Shown: one piece after another, positions 34,932 through 43,272 of the stretch | How the letters are laid out: every line of letters starts with the position of its first letter | Numbering within the stretch: the first letter of the stretch is position 1 | Assembly (NCBI GenBank): GCA_022071965.1 | Contig: JAJVIQ010000020.1 | Coordinates: forward strand, 91,208-155,207 | Length of the DNA stretch: 64,000 bases | Source: Gammaproteobacteria bacterium | GTDB lineage: Bacteria; Pseudomonadota; Gammaproteobacteria; JAJPIJ01 | Reading direction: 5' to 3' | Notes under the pieces: model-generated | Seen by the model: the letters and a program-made list of their open reading frames with translations, nothing else | What the model was told of the DNA's origin: nothing | Databases searched by the model: none | Position numbers and translations under genes: made by a program

Positions 34932-35400
34932 GAGCGGGATGTGCGCAGATGGCTGTGGGCGCGTCCGGGGGGCGCACCATTATGCCTCAACCGCGATCCG
35001 GATCGGACCGGCAGCGTTTGGCATTGCAGCATAAACGCGGGCCAAAGCGCCATGTTTCCGACGATCGCAGCCGCTTCGATGAAGGCTGACGTCATCGCTT
35101 CGACACATGATCTCGAGGTTCAAGATTTTTCTGCGCGGCCATTCACAGCATGACCATTAATGTGCTTTACTCATTCCAACGTGAACCCGAGACTCGCGTT
35201 GCACCGGGGTATTCCGTTGTGGTGCGAAGGCAGCATGAAGAATAACAAGACCGTGCGGCAGTGAGGGCGAGCCGCCCTCGCGTTGCTGTAGCGGCGCGGT
35301 ACAGATCTCAACGGGAAAGTGATGGATCGGTTGCTCCGCGGCGAACGGAGTGAGGACCGATCCGGATTGCTCGTAGCCCGTTCGTAGAGAGGAGATCTGT
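34932..35400. other. 469-bp intergenic region between divergent ccm operon and the diheme protein gene
   Basis: No gene was recognised. It contains a candidate ccm promoter and the 12-bp palindrome CGATCCGGATCG (34994-35005). The right half (35101-35200) is AT-richer and probably carries the promoter of the plus-strand gene. No FNR box was found. Confidence 0.55.
34979..35005 (-). promoter_or_regulatory. candidate ccm operon promoter with palindrome over the -35 region
   Basis: On the minus strand CATAAT (34979-34984) is a good -10 hexamer, 48 bases before the ccmA start. The -35 position has no good match, but the perfect palindrome CGATCCGGATCG (34994-35005) lies there, as expected for an activator- or repressor-controlled promoter. 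Speculative. Confidence 0.35.
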
Positions 35401-37977
35401 ATGCGCCAGAAGGCCGCAGTATTCCTGACATCGTTGTTCCTGGGAGCCGTGTTGCCGCCACCGGCGACGGCGGCGTTGTCACCACCGCTGATACCCGAAA
35501 TCGAACCGGGTGCCGGCATCATCCGGGACGAGGCGGCAGCCATCGCGCTCGGCAAGGCCCTGTTCTGGGACGAGCAGGCCGGCAGCGACGGCATGGCCTG
35601 CGCGAGTTGCCACATGAGCGCCGGCGCCGACAACCGCATCCGCAACCAGTTGTCGCCGGGCTTCAACGACGCCCTCTTCATCCCCGGCGGCGACACCACG
35701 TTCGGCTCCACGCACTCCGATACCGGCCAGGTTCAACCGGGCCATATGCCGTCGGGCGCAAGGGCGGATTCGAACTATGTGCTGCAGAAAGCGGACTTCC
35801 CGCTGCACCAGCTCACGGATTACAAGGACAGGAACTCCGATCTCATCACCACCACCAATGACGTCGTTTCCTCCTCGGGTTCGTACGACACCGAGTTCAA
35901 TCGCATCAAGAGGAAGGGCGGCAAGGCGGGCAAGGAGAGCTGCACCAAGCCGGACGCTACCATCTTCCATGCCGGCAAGTATGCCGGTCGCCAGGTCGAG
36001 CCGCGCAACACGCCGACCACGGTCAACGCGGCCTTCTTCCACAGCAACTTCTGGGACGGCCGCGCCAACAACCTGTTCAACGGCGTGGGCGTGTTCGGTC
36101 TGCGCGACATCGAGGGTGATCCCAACAAGCGGCTGATCATCCTGGATGCGGCCAACATGCCGCGGCTCGGTTATCTTCAGATCCGCAACGCGAGCCTCGC
36201 CTCGCAGGCGGTAGGACCGCCGTTGAGCGCCCTGGAGATGTCCTGCGACGGACGCACGTTCCCGGACGTCGGTCGCAAGCTGCTGCTCAGTGCGCCCCTG
36301 CACAGGCAGAAGGTCGCCACCACCGACAGCGTGCTCGGACCTTACGCCAATCCATATGGCTATGGTCTGAAGCGCCAGCACAGCTATGTGGCGCTGATCA
36401 AGCGGGCCTTCGAACCCAGGTACTGGTCGGCGCCCGGCAAGTTCAAGATCGTCGATGGAATGCTGAAGAAGGATCCGAAGGGCTACACACAGGCGGAGAT
36501 GAACTTCTCCATGTTCTGGGGCATCTCCATCATGATGTACGAGCGGATGCTCATCTCCGATCAGAGCCGCTTCGATACGTGGTTCGCGAGCTGCCGTCCC
36601 ACCGTGGGACCGCCCCCGACGCCGGGCCTGCCGATCTCGACGCCGAACGTGCGCTGCAACCCCGTGGATCCGGCCGGAAGCACCGTGCCGACGGATTACG
36701 GTCTCACGGACGCGGAGGTGAAGGGCTTCGCGCTCTTCGTCGGCGCCGGCAACCCGCGCGTCACCGGCAACCCGGCGTGCGGCACCTGTCACGGGCCGTT
36801 CGCCAATCCGACAAACACTCCGCTCGTCTTCCCGGTGACCTCGGAGGCGGCGTTCCAGAACGGACAGACCTTCGTGCCGGTGGAACGTTCACTGGTCACC
36901 GAGCTCGGGGATGGGATATCGCCGCTGACATTGCCCCTCAATCCGATCGCGGACCAAATTGGCGGTGGTATGCATGACCGCGGTTTCTTCAACGTCGGTG
37001 TGACGCCGGCGCACGCCGATCCTGGCAATGGCGGACTCGATCCATACGGGAATCCGTTGTCGCTGTCGCGCATGTTCCTCGGTGTTGAGGCCGGTGAAAC
37101 GGTGGTCGACCCGCCGCTCGCGGTCACTTTCGCAGGCGGCCTGCATGGCGTGCAGCCGCTCAACCGCTGCCTGCCCGCCCCCGGCGATGTCGAGCGTGAT
37201 GTGAACGGAAACGTAGTCCTCGGGCCGGATCGCAGCAATCCTCCGGATGGCACTCCCGATCCCATTCCGTTGATTCCCAGTCCGTTCGCGGTGCGCGAGC
37301 CTGGCGGCACGCCACTGTTCCTGGGTTGCCAGTACATCAACAACCCCCCCAGTGGAACCGTGCTCGACAAGACCACGGAACGCGAGTTGGTAGACGGTAG
37401 CTTCAAGACCCCCACGATACGCAACGTCGGGTTGACCCCGCCGTACTTCCACTCCGGCAACTACGCCGATCTGCGCAGCGTCGTGGAGTTCTATGCCCGC
37501 GGCGGCAGCCGGCGCAGCGCGAGCCTGGAGGCCAACGGCGTGACGGGCGACACCTCCGGCACCGGCCCGTTGGGCAAGGGTCCGCACGCCCATCCGGGTC
37601 CGGAGTACGGCACTAACGTCGACTTCTTCGTCCGGGACATCAAGCTGGACGACGGCGTACCCGACGAAGTGCCGGCGGGCGAGACCGAGGAGTTCGACCA
37701 GATCGGTGCGATCGTGGCGTTCATGCTGACGATGACCGACCCGCGCGTGCAGTGCGACGCAGGGCCGTTCGATCATCCGTCGCTGACGCTGCGCAACGGC
37801 CACCTCGCCATGGACAGGAACAGGGACAAGAAGGCGGATGACCTCGCCTTCGTGCTGCCGGCCGTCGGCGCCGCCGGGTACAGCAAGTACTCCGGTCTCT
37901 GCCTGCCCAATGGTGGCGATCTCTTCGCCCCGGGCATGCAGGGCCGTCTCGGCGGACCGAAGGTGGCCATTCCGTAG
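35401..37977 (+). CDS. large diheme cytochrome c peroxidase/MauG-family protein
   Basis: 858 residues, far longer than the roughly 350 usual for bacterial diheme peroxidases. A signal peptide (to about TAALSP) is followed by heme site CASCH (67-71) in the N-terminal domain and CGTCH (460-464) in the second; the late family motif is KTPTIRNVGLTPPYFHSGNYADLRSVVEFYARGG (seen as LTPPYFHSGNYADLRSVVEF). Long proline/glycine-rich inserts separate the domains. It should be periplasmic, with heme attached by the adjacent divergent Ccm system. Whether it reduces peroxide or oxidises a protein or organic substrate cannot be told. A perfect stem-loop follows the gene. Confidence 0.82.
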   Translation: MRQKAAVFLTSLFLGAVLPPPATAALSPPLIPEIEPGAGIIRDEAAAIALGKALFWDEQAGSDGMACASCHMSAGADNRIRNQLSPGFNDALFIPGGDTTFGSTHSDTGQVQPGHMPSGARADSNYVLQKADFPLHQLTDYKDRNSDLITTTNDVVSSSGSYDTEFNRIKRKGGKAGKESCTKPDATIFHAGKYAGRQVEPRNTPTTVNAAFFHSNFWDGRANNLFNGVGVFGLRDIEGDPNKRLIILDAANMPRLGYLQIRNASLASQAVGPPLSALEMSCDGRTFPDVGRKLLLSAPLHRQKVATTDSVLGPYANPYGYGLKRQHSYVALIKRAFEPRYWSAPGKFKIVDGMLKKDPKGYTQAEMNFSMFWGISIMMYERMLISDQSRFDTWFASCRPTVGPPPTPGLPISTPNVRCNPVDPAGSTVPTDYGLTDAEVKGFALFVGAGNPRVTGNPACGTCHGPFANPTNTPLVFPVTSEAAFQNGQTFVPVERSLVTELGDGISPLTLPLNPIADQIGGGMHDRGFFNVGVTPAHADPGNGGLDPYGNPLSLSRMFLGVEAGETVVDPPLAVTFAGGLHGVQPLNRCLPAPGDVERDVNGNVVLGPDRSNPPDGTPDPIPLIPSPFAVREPGGTPLFLGCQYINNPPSGTVLDKTTERELVDGSFKTPTIRNVGLTPPYFHSGNYADLRSVVEFYARGGSRRSASLEANGVTGDTSGTGPLGKGPHAHPGPEYGTNVDFFVRDIKLDDGVPDEVPAGETEEFDQIGAIVAFMLTMTDPRVQCDAGPFDHPSLTLRNGHLAMDRNRDKKADDLAFVLPAVGAAGYSKYSGLCLPNGGDLFAPGMQGRLGGPKVAIP

Positions 37978-38002
37978 GCGCGGGACAGTCCGTTCGTACC
38001 AC

Positions 38003-38034
38003 ACCGCGGGCAGGGAATCCTGCCCGCGGTCCTT
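38003..38034 (+). terminator. stem-loop terminator after the diheme protein
   Basis: A perfect 12-bp stem ACCGCGGGCAGG / CCTGCCCGCGGT with a GAAT loop is followed by CCTTTT. The short T run makes it a moderately good intrinsic terminator. Confidence 0.8.
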
Positions 38035-38231
38035 TTCCAGGCCGGGGGCGCGCCTCGGCCTGCCGCGGCGTCAGCGAGTGTTCGCAAGTGGTTGCCGCAT
38101 GTATTACGCTCTCCCGCACGCCAGCCATATCTCCGCGTCGTCCCCGGCCTCCGCGCAGCGCTCGCCAGAGGGTACGTCCGGGGGACCCTGTGCGTCCGAG
38201 GAGACGATTACCCAGACGAGGACAGGCATCC

Positions 38232-38621
38232 ATGCCATTACTGCGATTCGATATCTACGAGGGCTGGTCCGACGCCGAGGTGAAGACGATGCTCGATGCC
38301 GCGCACCGCGCCATGGTGACGGCCTTCGGGGTGCCGGAGCGCGATCGCTACCAGATCGTCCATCGGCACCCCGCCACGCACATGATCATGGAGGACACGG
38401 GGCTCGACATACCGCGCACGCCGAGGTTCGTCTTCATCCAGGTGACCACGCGGCCGCGCACCCGCGAGATGAAGGAGCTCTTCTACCGTCTGGCCGTCGA
38501 GGAGATCGAAAAGCGCTGCGGCATCGCCCCCTCGGACGTCATGATCAACCTGGTCACGACCACCGACGAGGACTGGTCGTTCGGCTACGGCCGGGCGCAG
38601 TTCCTCACCGGGGAACTCTGA
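38232..38621 (+). CDS. tautomerase-family protein
   Basis: 129 residues from ATG 38232. The catalytic N-terminal proline follows the start (MPLLRFDIYEGWSD). The middle (ERDRYQIVHRHPATHMIM) and the end (APSDVMINLVTTTDEDWSFG) match the two-repeat tautomerase family related to malonate-semialdehyde decarboxylase. Such small cytoplasmic enzymes use Pro1 as base or acid; the substrate is unknown. It stands alone between the diheme gene and the convergent nrdJ pair. Confidence 0.8.
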   Translation: MPLLRFDIYEGWSDAEVKTMLDAAHRAMVTAFGVPERDRYQIVHRHPATHMIMEDTGLDIPRTPRFVFIQVTTRPRTREMKELFYRLAVEEIEKRCGIAPSDVMINLVTTTDEDWSFGYGRAQFLTGEL

Positions 38622-38663
38622 GGGCGGCGGCGGGATCACCACCACAGCCGGGCCAGGCGGCGT

Positions 38664-39362
38664 TCAGCCGCACTTGGATTCGCCGCAGTTCAGGCAGGTC
38701 AGGCAGTTGTCCATGCGGATCATCGCCTTGGTCAGGCACTTCTGGCAGAGCACGGCGCCGTCGGGGAATTCGTCCGGCGCGTTGGCCTCGGCCTGCTGCA
38801 GCGACTTCTCGTATTCGGTGCGCTTGGCGGCGAGTTGCTGGCGCAGCGCCGCATCGCGCGGGTCGTCGCGCAGCAGCCCGATCATGCGCAGGTGGCTGTC
38901 GAGCACGTCGCCGATCTCCGCCACCAGCGACGGGATGAAGCGCCCGCCCTTCTTGAAATAGCCGCCCTTCGGATCGAACACCGAACGCATCTCCTCGACC
39001 AGGAAGGTGACGTCGCCGCCCTTGCGGAAGACGGCGGAGATGATGCGCGTCAGCGCCACGATCCACTGGAAGTGCTCCATGCTCTTGGAGTTGATGAACA
39101 TCTCGAACGGCCGCCGCAGCTCGTGCGGCGTGCCCGGATTGAGCACGATGTCGTTGATCGTGACGTACAGCGCGTGGTCGGAGTGCGGTGTCTTGATCTT
39201 GTAGGTCGAGCCGATCAGCATCTCCGGCCGCTCGACCTTCTCGTGCATGTGCACGACCTTCGGCGCCGGTTCGGCCGCGGCCTCCGCCCTGGCCGGATCC
39301 GCGGGCGGCGCGTTTTTCACCACGCTCACGTCGATGATGCGCTTGTCGATCTTCCTGGCCAT
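38664..39362 (-). CDS. nrdJb: class II ribonucleotide reductase second subunit NrdJb
   Basis: 232 residues. It begins nine bases after the nrdJa stop codon and matches the C-terminal part of class II enzymes, as in the split NrdJa/NrdJb of Pseudomonas. The family region STYKIKTPHSDHALYVTIND and ELRRPFEMFINSKS is followed by a Cys-rich tail (C206, C209, C220, C223, C226, C231) that carries the redox-active thiols for regenerating the active site, and possibly a zinc site. Confidence 0.88.
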   Translation of the reverse strand: MARKIDKRIIDVSVVKNAPPADPARAEAAAEPAPKVVHMHEKVERPEMLIGSTYKIKTPHSDHALYVTINDIVLNPGTPHELRRPFEMFINSKSMEHFQWIVALTRIISAVFRKGGDVTFLVEEMRSVFDPKGGYFKKGGRFIPSLVAEIGDVLDSHLRMIGLLRDDPRDAALRQQLAAKRTEYEKSLQQAEANAPDEFPDGAVLCQKCLTKAMIRMDNCLTCLNCGESKCG

Positions 39363-39371
39363 GATGGTTGC

Positions 39372-41519
39372 TCAGAATCTGCCGTAGTAGCCCTCTTTCA
39401 GGGCATCGTAGAGATTGGCGGCGGTGTGCGTCTCGCCGTCGTATTCGATCTCCTCGTTGCCGCGCGCCTCCACCACGCTGCCGTCCTCGAGCACGAAGCG
39501 GTAGAGCGTGTTCTCGAGATCGGCAGTCTTCACCAGCACGCCCTGGAAGACCTCGGGATTGAAGCGGAAGGTCGTGCAGCCCTTCAGGCCGTTCTCGTAG
39601 GCGAAGAGATAGATGTCCTTGAAGTCCCCGAACGGGAAGTCCGTCGGCACGTTCGCCGTCTTGGAGATCGAGGAATCGACCCATTTCTGCGCCGCGGCCT
39701 GGATCTCCACGTGCTGCAGAGGGGTGATGTCGTTGGCCGTGACGAAAAACGGCGGCAACTGCGCATCCGTCTCGACGCCGCCGGGCATCGCCTTCGGATT
39801 GACCAGCGCGCGATAGGCGAGCAGCTCGTAGGAATACACGTCGAGCGTGTCCTTGCTCTTCTTGCCGGCGCGGATCACGTTGCGCACGTAGTGATGGGCG
39901 AAGCTCGGCTCGATGCCGTTGCTGGCGTTGTTCGCGAGCGACAGCGAGATGGTCCCGGTGGGGGCAATGGAGGTGTGGTGGGTGAAGCGCGCCCCGGCGT
40001 GGGCGATCCTCTCGGCCAGTTCCGGCGCCACGCCCGCGAGCCGCTGCATGTAACGGCTGTAGCGCGCATGCAGGATGCGGCCGGGGAGCCGGTCGCCCTC
40101 CTTGTGGCCGTCGCGGGCCAGCTCGGGCCGCTGCCGCAGCATCGCCGCGGTGACGACGAAGTGCTCGTTCATGATCGGTGCGGGGCCCTTCTCCTCGGCC
40201 AGCTCCACGCCCACCTCCCAGCCGGCCACCGCCATCTCGCGCGTGACCCGTTCGGTGAAGGCCAGCGAGTCGGCGTCCCCGTACTGCATCCGCAGCATGG
40301 TCAGCGTGGAACCCAGGCCGAGATAGCCCATGCCGTGCCGGCGCTTGCGCCGGATCTCCTCGGCCTGCGGCTCGAGCGGCAGCCCGTTCAGCTCCACGAC
40401 GTTGTCGAGCATGCGGGTGAACACCCTGACCAGTTCGCGGTACTGCGGCCAGTCGAAGCTCGCCCTTTCCGAGAACGGATCGCGCACGAACCGCGTCAGG
40501 TTCACCGAGCCGAGCAGGCAGGACCCGTACGGGGGCAGTGGCTGTTCGCCACAGGGGTTGGTCGCGCGGATGTCCTCGCAGAACCAGTTGTTGTTCTCCT
40601 CGTTGACGCGGTCGATGAGGATGAAGCCGGGCTCGGCGTAGTCGAACGTGGACCGCATGATCAGGTCCCACAGCGCCCGTGCCCGTATGCGGCGATGGAT
40701 GCGGCAGGCCACGAGACCCCGGGCGTCGACGATGTAGTTGTCGCTGACCGGCCATTCCCGCCACAGGACGTCGCGGCCGTCGTGCAGATCGATGCGTTCG
40801 CCCTTGACCTCCGCCTCCGTCAACGGAAACGCGAGCGGCCACTCGGCGTCATCCTTCACCGCGCGCATGAACGCATCGGTGATGAGCAGCGACAGGTTGA
40901 ACTGGCGCAGGCGGCCGTGCTCGCGCTTGGCGCGTATGAAGTCCAGCACGTCGGGATGGCCGATGTCGAAGGTCGCCATCTGCGCGCCGCGCCGGCCGCC
41001 GGCTGAAGAGACCGTGAAGCACATGCGGTCGTAGATGTCCATGAACGACATCGGACCGGAGGTGTGCGCGCCCGCCCCGGTCACGTAGGCGCCCCGGGGC
41101 CGAAGCGTCGAGAAATCGTAGCCGATCCCGCAGCCGGCCTTTAGCGTGAGACCCGCCTCGTGCACCTTGCGCAGGATGTCATCCATGGAATCGTGGATGG
41201 TCCCCGATACCGTGCAATTGATGGTCGACGTGGCGGGCTTGTACTGCCCGGCACCGGCGTTGGAGGTGATCCGGCCGGCCGGGATCGCGCCGTGACGCAG
41301 CGCCCAGAGGAACCGTTCGTTCCATTTCTCCCGCAGCGCCGGGGTCGTCTCCACCTCGGCCAGGGCGCGGGCGATCCGTCTCCAGGTGTCATCGACGTTC
41401 CTGTCGATGGCCACTCCCTGCCGGTCCTTGAGCCGGTACTTCTTGTCCCAGATGTCCAGCGCGGCAGGCTGGGCCACGATGCGGGCGTCCACAGTGATTG
41501 CGTCGGCGGCGGTACTCAT
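39372..41519 (-). CDS. nrdJa: adenosylcobalamin-dependent ribonucleotide reductase, catalytic subunit NrdJa
   Basis: 715 residues. Makes deoxyribonucleotides with a B12 radical and no oxygen requirement. Seen: SNAGAGQYKPATSTINCTVSG with the first active-site Cys, the substrate loop NPCGEQPLPPYGSCLLGSVN, and the phosphate-binding SIAPTGTISLSLANNASNG. There is no N-terminal ATP-cone. A palindrome resembling an NrdR box lies 27 bases before the start, and no B12 riboswitch was recognised in the roughly 200-bp leader region. Confidence 0.93.
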   Translation of the reverse strand: MSTAADAITVDARIVAQPAALDIWDKKYRLKDRQGVAIDRNVDDTWRRIARALAEVETTPALREKWNERFLWALRHGAIPAGRITSNAGAGQYKPATSTINCTVSGTIHDSMDDILRKVHEAGLTLKAGCGIGYDFSTLRPRGAYVTGAGAHTSGPMSFMDIYDRMCFTVSSAGGRRGAQMATFDIGHPDVLDFIRAKREHGRLRQFNLSLLITDAFMRAVKDDAEWPLAFPLTEAEVKGERIDLHDGRDVLWREWPVSDNYIVDARGLVACRIHRRIRARALWDLIMRSTFDYAEPGFILIDRVNEENNNWFCEDIRATNPCGEQPLPPYGSCLLGSVNLTRFVRDPFSERASFDWPQYRELVRVFTRMLDNVVELNGLPLEPQAEEIRRKRRHGMGYLGLGSTLTMLRMQYGDADSLAFTERVTREMAVAGWEVGVELAEEKGPAPIMNEHFVVTAAMLRQRPELARDGHKEGDRLPGRILHARYSRYMQRLAGVAPELAERIAHAGARFTHHTSIAPTGTISLSLANNASNGIEPSFAHHYVRNVIRAGKKSKDTLDVYSYELLAYRALVNPKAMPGGVETDAQLPPFFVTANDITPLQHVEIQAAAQKWVDSSISKTANVPTDFPFGDFKDIYLFAYENGLKGCTTFRFNPEVFQGVLVKTADLENTLYRFVLEDGSVVEARGNEEIEYDGETHTAANLYDALKEGYYGRF

Positions 41520-41545
41520 GGCGTTGCGTCTGTCTCCCCCAGGAT

Positions 41546-41561
41546 GCGCAATATTTTGTGC
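41546..41561. promoter_or_regulatory. NrdR-box-like palindrome upstream of nrdJ
   Basis: GCGCAATATTTTGTGC agrees with the NrdR consensus (acaCwATATaTwGtgt) at 12 of 16 positions. It lies within a longer inverted repeat, CAGGATGCGCA / TGTGCATCCTG (41540-41567, one G-T pair), so it could also form an RNA hairpin. Only one box is seen; NrdR usually binds two spaced by whole helical turns. Confidence 0.55.
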
Positions 41562-41630
41562 ATCCTGCGACGATTGAGGGCTTCACGCAAGTCGCCTTCG
41601 GACACCCGCGGTCCCGCCGCCCGGGGAGGT

Positions 41631-41644
41631 TTGATCCAGATCAA
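41631..41644. promoter_or_regulatory. perfect FNR/ANR box TTGATCCAGATCAA
   Basis: A perfect match to TTGAT-N4-ATCAA. Its centre (41637.5) lies 41.5 bp upstream of the start point predicted from the -10 hexamer at 41667-41672, the exact class II activation geometry for FNR. The Fnr at 13881-14636 keeps the residues that read this sequence. It drives the 41717 gene and possibly the barrel and cco genes beyond. Confidence 0.88.
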
Positions 41645-41666
41645 GCCCTTTTCCGCCCCCCCTGCA

Positions 41667-41672
41667 TACAGT
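41667..41672 (+). promoter_or_regulatory. -10 hexamer of the FNR-dependent promoter
   Basis: TACAGT (4 of 6 to TATAAT), with predicted transcription start near 41679 and a leader of about 38 bases to the ATG at 41717. It has no -35 hexamer; the FNR box takes its place. Confidence 0.55.
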
Positions 41673-41716
41673 GGCGGCCAGCAAAAAAATCCCAAGAACG
41701 CCAGATCTCCTGTCCA

Positions 41717-42124
41717 ATGAATGGATTGAGCGTCCTCGTCCTGGCCGGCATCGCCCTGCTGGCGGCATACGTCGTCTCACGGATGACCCACGCCATCCTC
41801 GCCAACTTCCACACCGGCCGTCAGTTCCGCCAGGCGCTCATCGGGCGCGTCAAGCGGCTGCGCCTGTACCGGATGCTCGAGCGACGCGGGATCGACGCGG
41901 AGGAATACCTGCACCATCAGCCGATCGTGGAGATCGAGAGGCACATCCGCGCCTGCGAAGGCTGCGGCAGCACCGCCGTCTGCGACCAGGCGCTGAAGTC
42001 GCGCACCGCGCAGGTCGACCTGAGCTTCTGTCGAAACGACGCCGCGTTCAACGCCATCAGGCCGGCCGGCCCCGTCGTCCCCGCGGTGTCGCCGAACGAC
42101 GCGGTGGCCGGGCCGGAGCGTTGA
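41717..42124 (+). CDS. membrane-anchored four-cysteine protein (DUF6455-like), FNR-controlled
   Basis: 135 residues. One N-terminal membrane helix (LSVLVLAGIALLAAYVV) is followed by a basic stretch and a compact domain (LYRMLERRGIDAEEYLHHQ, then VEIERHIRACEGC) with C80, C83, C89 and C105, spaced to bind a metal or Fe-S centre. I recognise this as resembling DUF6455, whose role is unknown. It is the first gene after the perfect FNR box, so it should be induced at low oxygen. Confidence 0.7.
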   Translation: MNGLSVLVLAGIALLAAYVVSRMTHAILANFHTGRQFRQALIGRVKRLRLYRMLERRGIDAEEYLHHQPIVEIERHIRACEGCGSTAVCDQALKSRTAQVDLSFCRNDAAFNAIRPAGPVVPAVSPNDAVAGPER

Positions 42125-42207
42125 GGGCGGATGGCCATCCTCGAATTTCCTCCGGCACCCGACCGGAATTCCACACCCGACAATTCACAACCATGAAGGG
42201 GGCTCTC

Positions 42208-43164
42208 ATGCCATTCAAGAAGAACACGTTGGCCATGGCCGTCGGATCCGCGCTGCTTGCGGCAAGCATGGCGGCGGGCGCCGCATCCACCGCGGACCTG
42301 GAAAAAAGACTCATGCAGCTCGAGGCCGAGCTGGCCGCGCTGCGCCAGGAGCTGAAGGCCACGCAGGCCGCCGAGCCCGCGCAGACCCAGCAGGTGCAGA
42401 GCCTGGAGAACCGCGTCACGGCCGTCGAGGCGCCGGTGAAGACGCTGGAGGACCGCGTGGCCAAGGTCGAGACCATGGCCACGCCGCCCAAGATCCCCGG
42501 CAACATGATCTTCTTCCGCGGCGGCTACACCGGGCTGGCGGACGACCGCGCCTTCGGCGCGGTGACCGACGTCTACGGCCTGGGCAACGACAACAGCGGC
42601 GACTCCGGCTGGAACGTCGGCGCCGGCTTCGATTTCCTGCTCAGTCACGACGTATGGAAGCTGATGCCGGGCACCTGGGTGCTCGCCGAGCTCGGCGTGG
42701 AGTTCAGCCACATCGATTCCGCGGAGACCGTCCTGCCCGTGCCAACGGCGGAATGCGCCCTGGCCACCGGCAATGTCGGACCGGCCCTTGGCAATTGCCT
42801 CATCACGGGCACCAACAACCTGACGATGCTGACGGTCAGCGCCGCGCCCAAGATCAAGTTCATGGAGGACAGCAGGCTGCGTCCGTGGCTCATTCCGATC
42901 GGCCTGGATTTCCGCGTCATCAGCCCGACCTCCGACACCACCTCCTATCTCGACGTCGGCGGCCAGGTGGCCGGCGGCGCCGAGTACGAAATCATCCCGG
43001 GGATCAAGCTCGGGGCGGATGCGCGCTATCATTTCGCCGCCGACTTCACGAACCCCGATTACAGCGATGCCACCGTCGCGGCGATCCGGGGTCTGGGACT
43101 GCAGGTGCAGGAGCCTTCCAACGACTACTGGACCATCGGCGGCTACCTGGGTATCGGCTTCTGA
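42208..43164 (+). CDS. outer-membrane beta-barrel protein with N-terminal coiled coil
   Basis: 318 residues from ATG 42208, chosen because AAGGGGG lies five bases upstream (ATG 42193 is in frame but has no such site). A signal peptide (to about AAGAAS) is followed by a coiled coil (LEKRLMQLEAELAALRQELK; LENRVTAVEAPVKTLEDRVAKVE), as in trimeric porin-like or OprO-type proteins, then repeated amphipathic strands ending in GGYLGIGF, a C-terminal aromatic typical of outer-membrane barrels. No specific family was identified. Same strand as the FNR-driven gene upstream (83-base gap) and ccoN downstream. Confidence 0.7.
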   Translation: MPFKKNTLAMAVGSALLAASMAAGAASTADLEKRLMQLEAELAALRQELKATQAAEPAQTQQVQSLENRVTAVEAPVKTLEDRVAKVETMATPPKIPGNMIFFRGGYTGLADDRAFGAVTDVYGLGNDNSGDSGWNVGAGFDFLLSHDVWKLMPGTWVLAELGVEFSHIDSAETVLPVPTAECALATGNVGPALGNCLITGTNNLTMLTVSAAPKIKFMEDSRLRPWLIPIGLDFRVISPTSDTTSYLDVGGQVAGGAEYEIIPGIKLGADARYHFAADFTNPDYSDATVAAIRGLGLQVQEPSNDYWTIGGYLGIGF

Positions 43165-43205
43165 CGCTGACGGCGTTACGATTCACGCGGAGATGCAACG
43201 AGCGG

Positions 43206-43223
43206 GGCGGCAGCGATGCCGCC
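43206..43223 (+). other. stem-loop between the barrel gene and ccoN
   Basis: GGCGGCA-GCGA-TGCCGCC forms a perfect 7-bp stem with a GCGA tetraloop. There is no T run, so it is more likely an mRNA-processing or stability element than a terminator. Confidence 0.5.
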
Positions 43224-43272
43224 ACGGTCCCGCTGCGGTCGTGGATCTGATTTTTGACGAGAGGAGGGCCGG

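Noticed and set aside
41520..41716. Possible cobalamin riboswitch before B12-dependent nrdJ
   Set aside because: No B12-box or extended conserved helices were recognised; the only structure is the short NrdR-box hairpin.
43165..43272. FNR box directly before ccoN
   Set aside because: No sequence resembling TTGAT-N4-ATCAA; only a GC-rich stem-loop is present.
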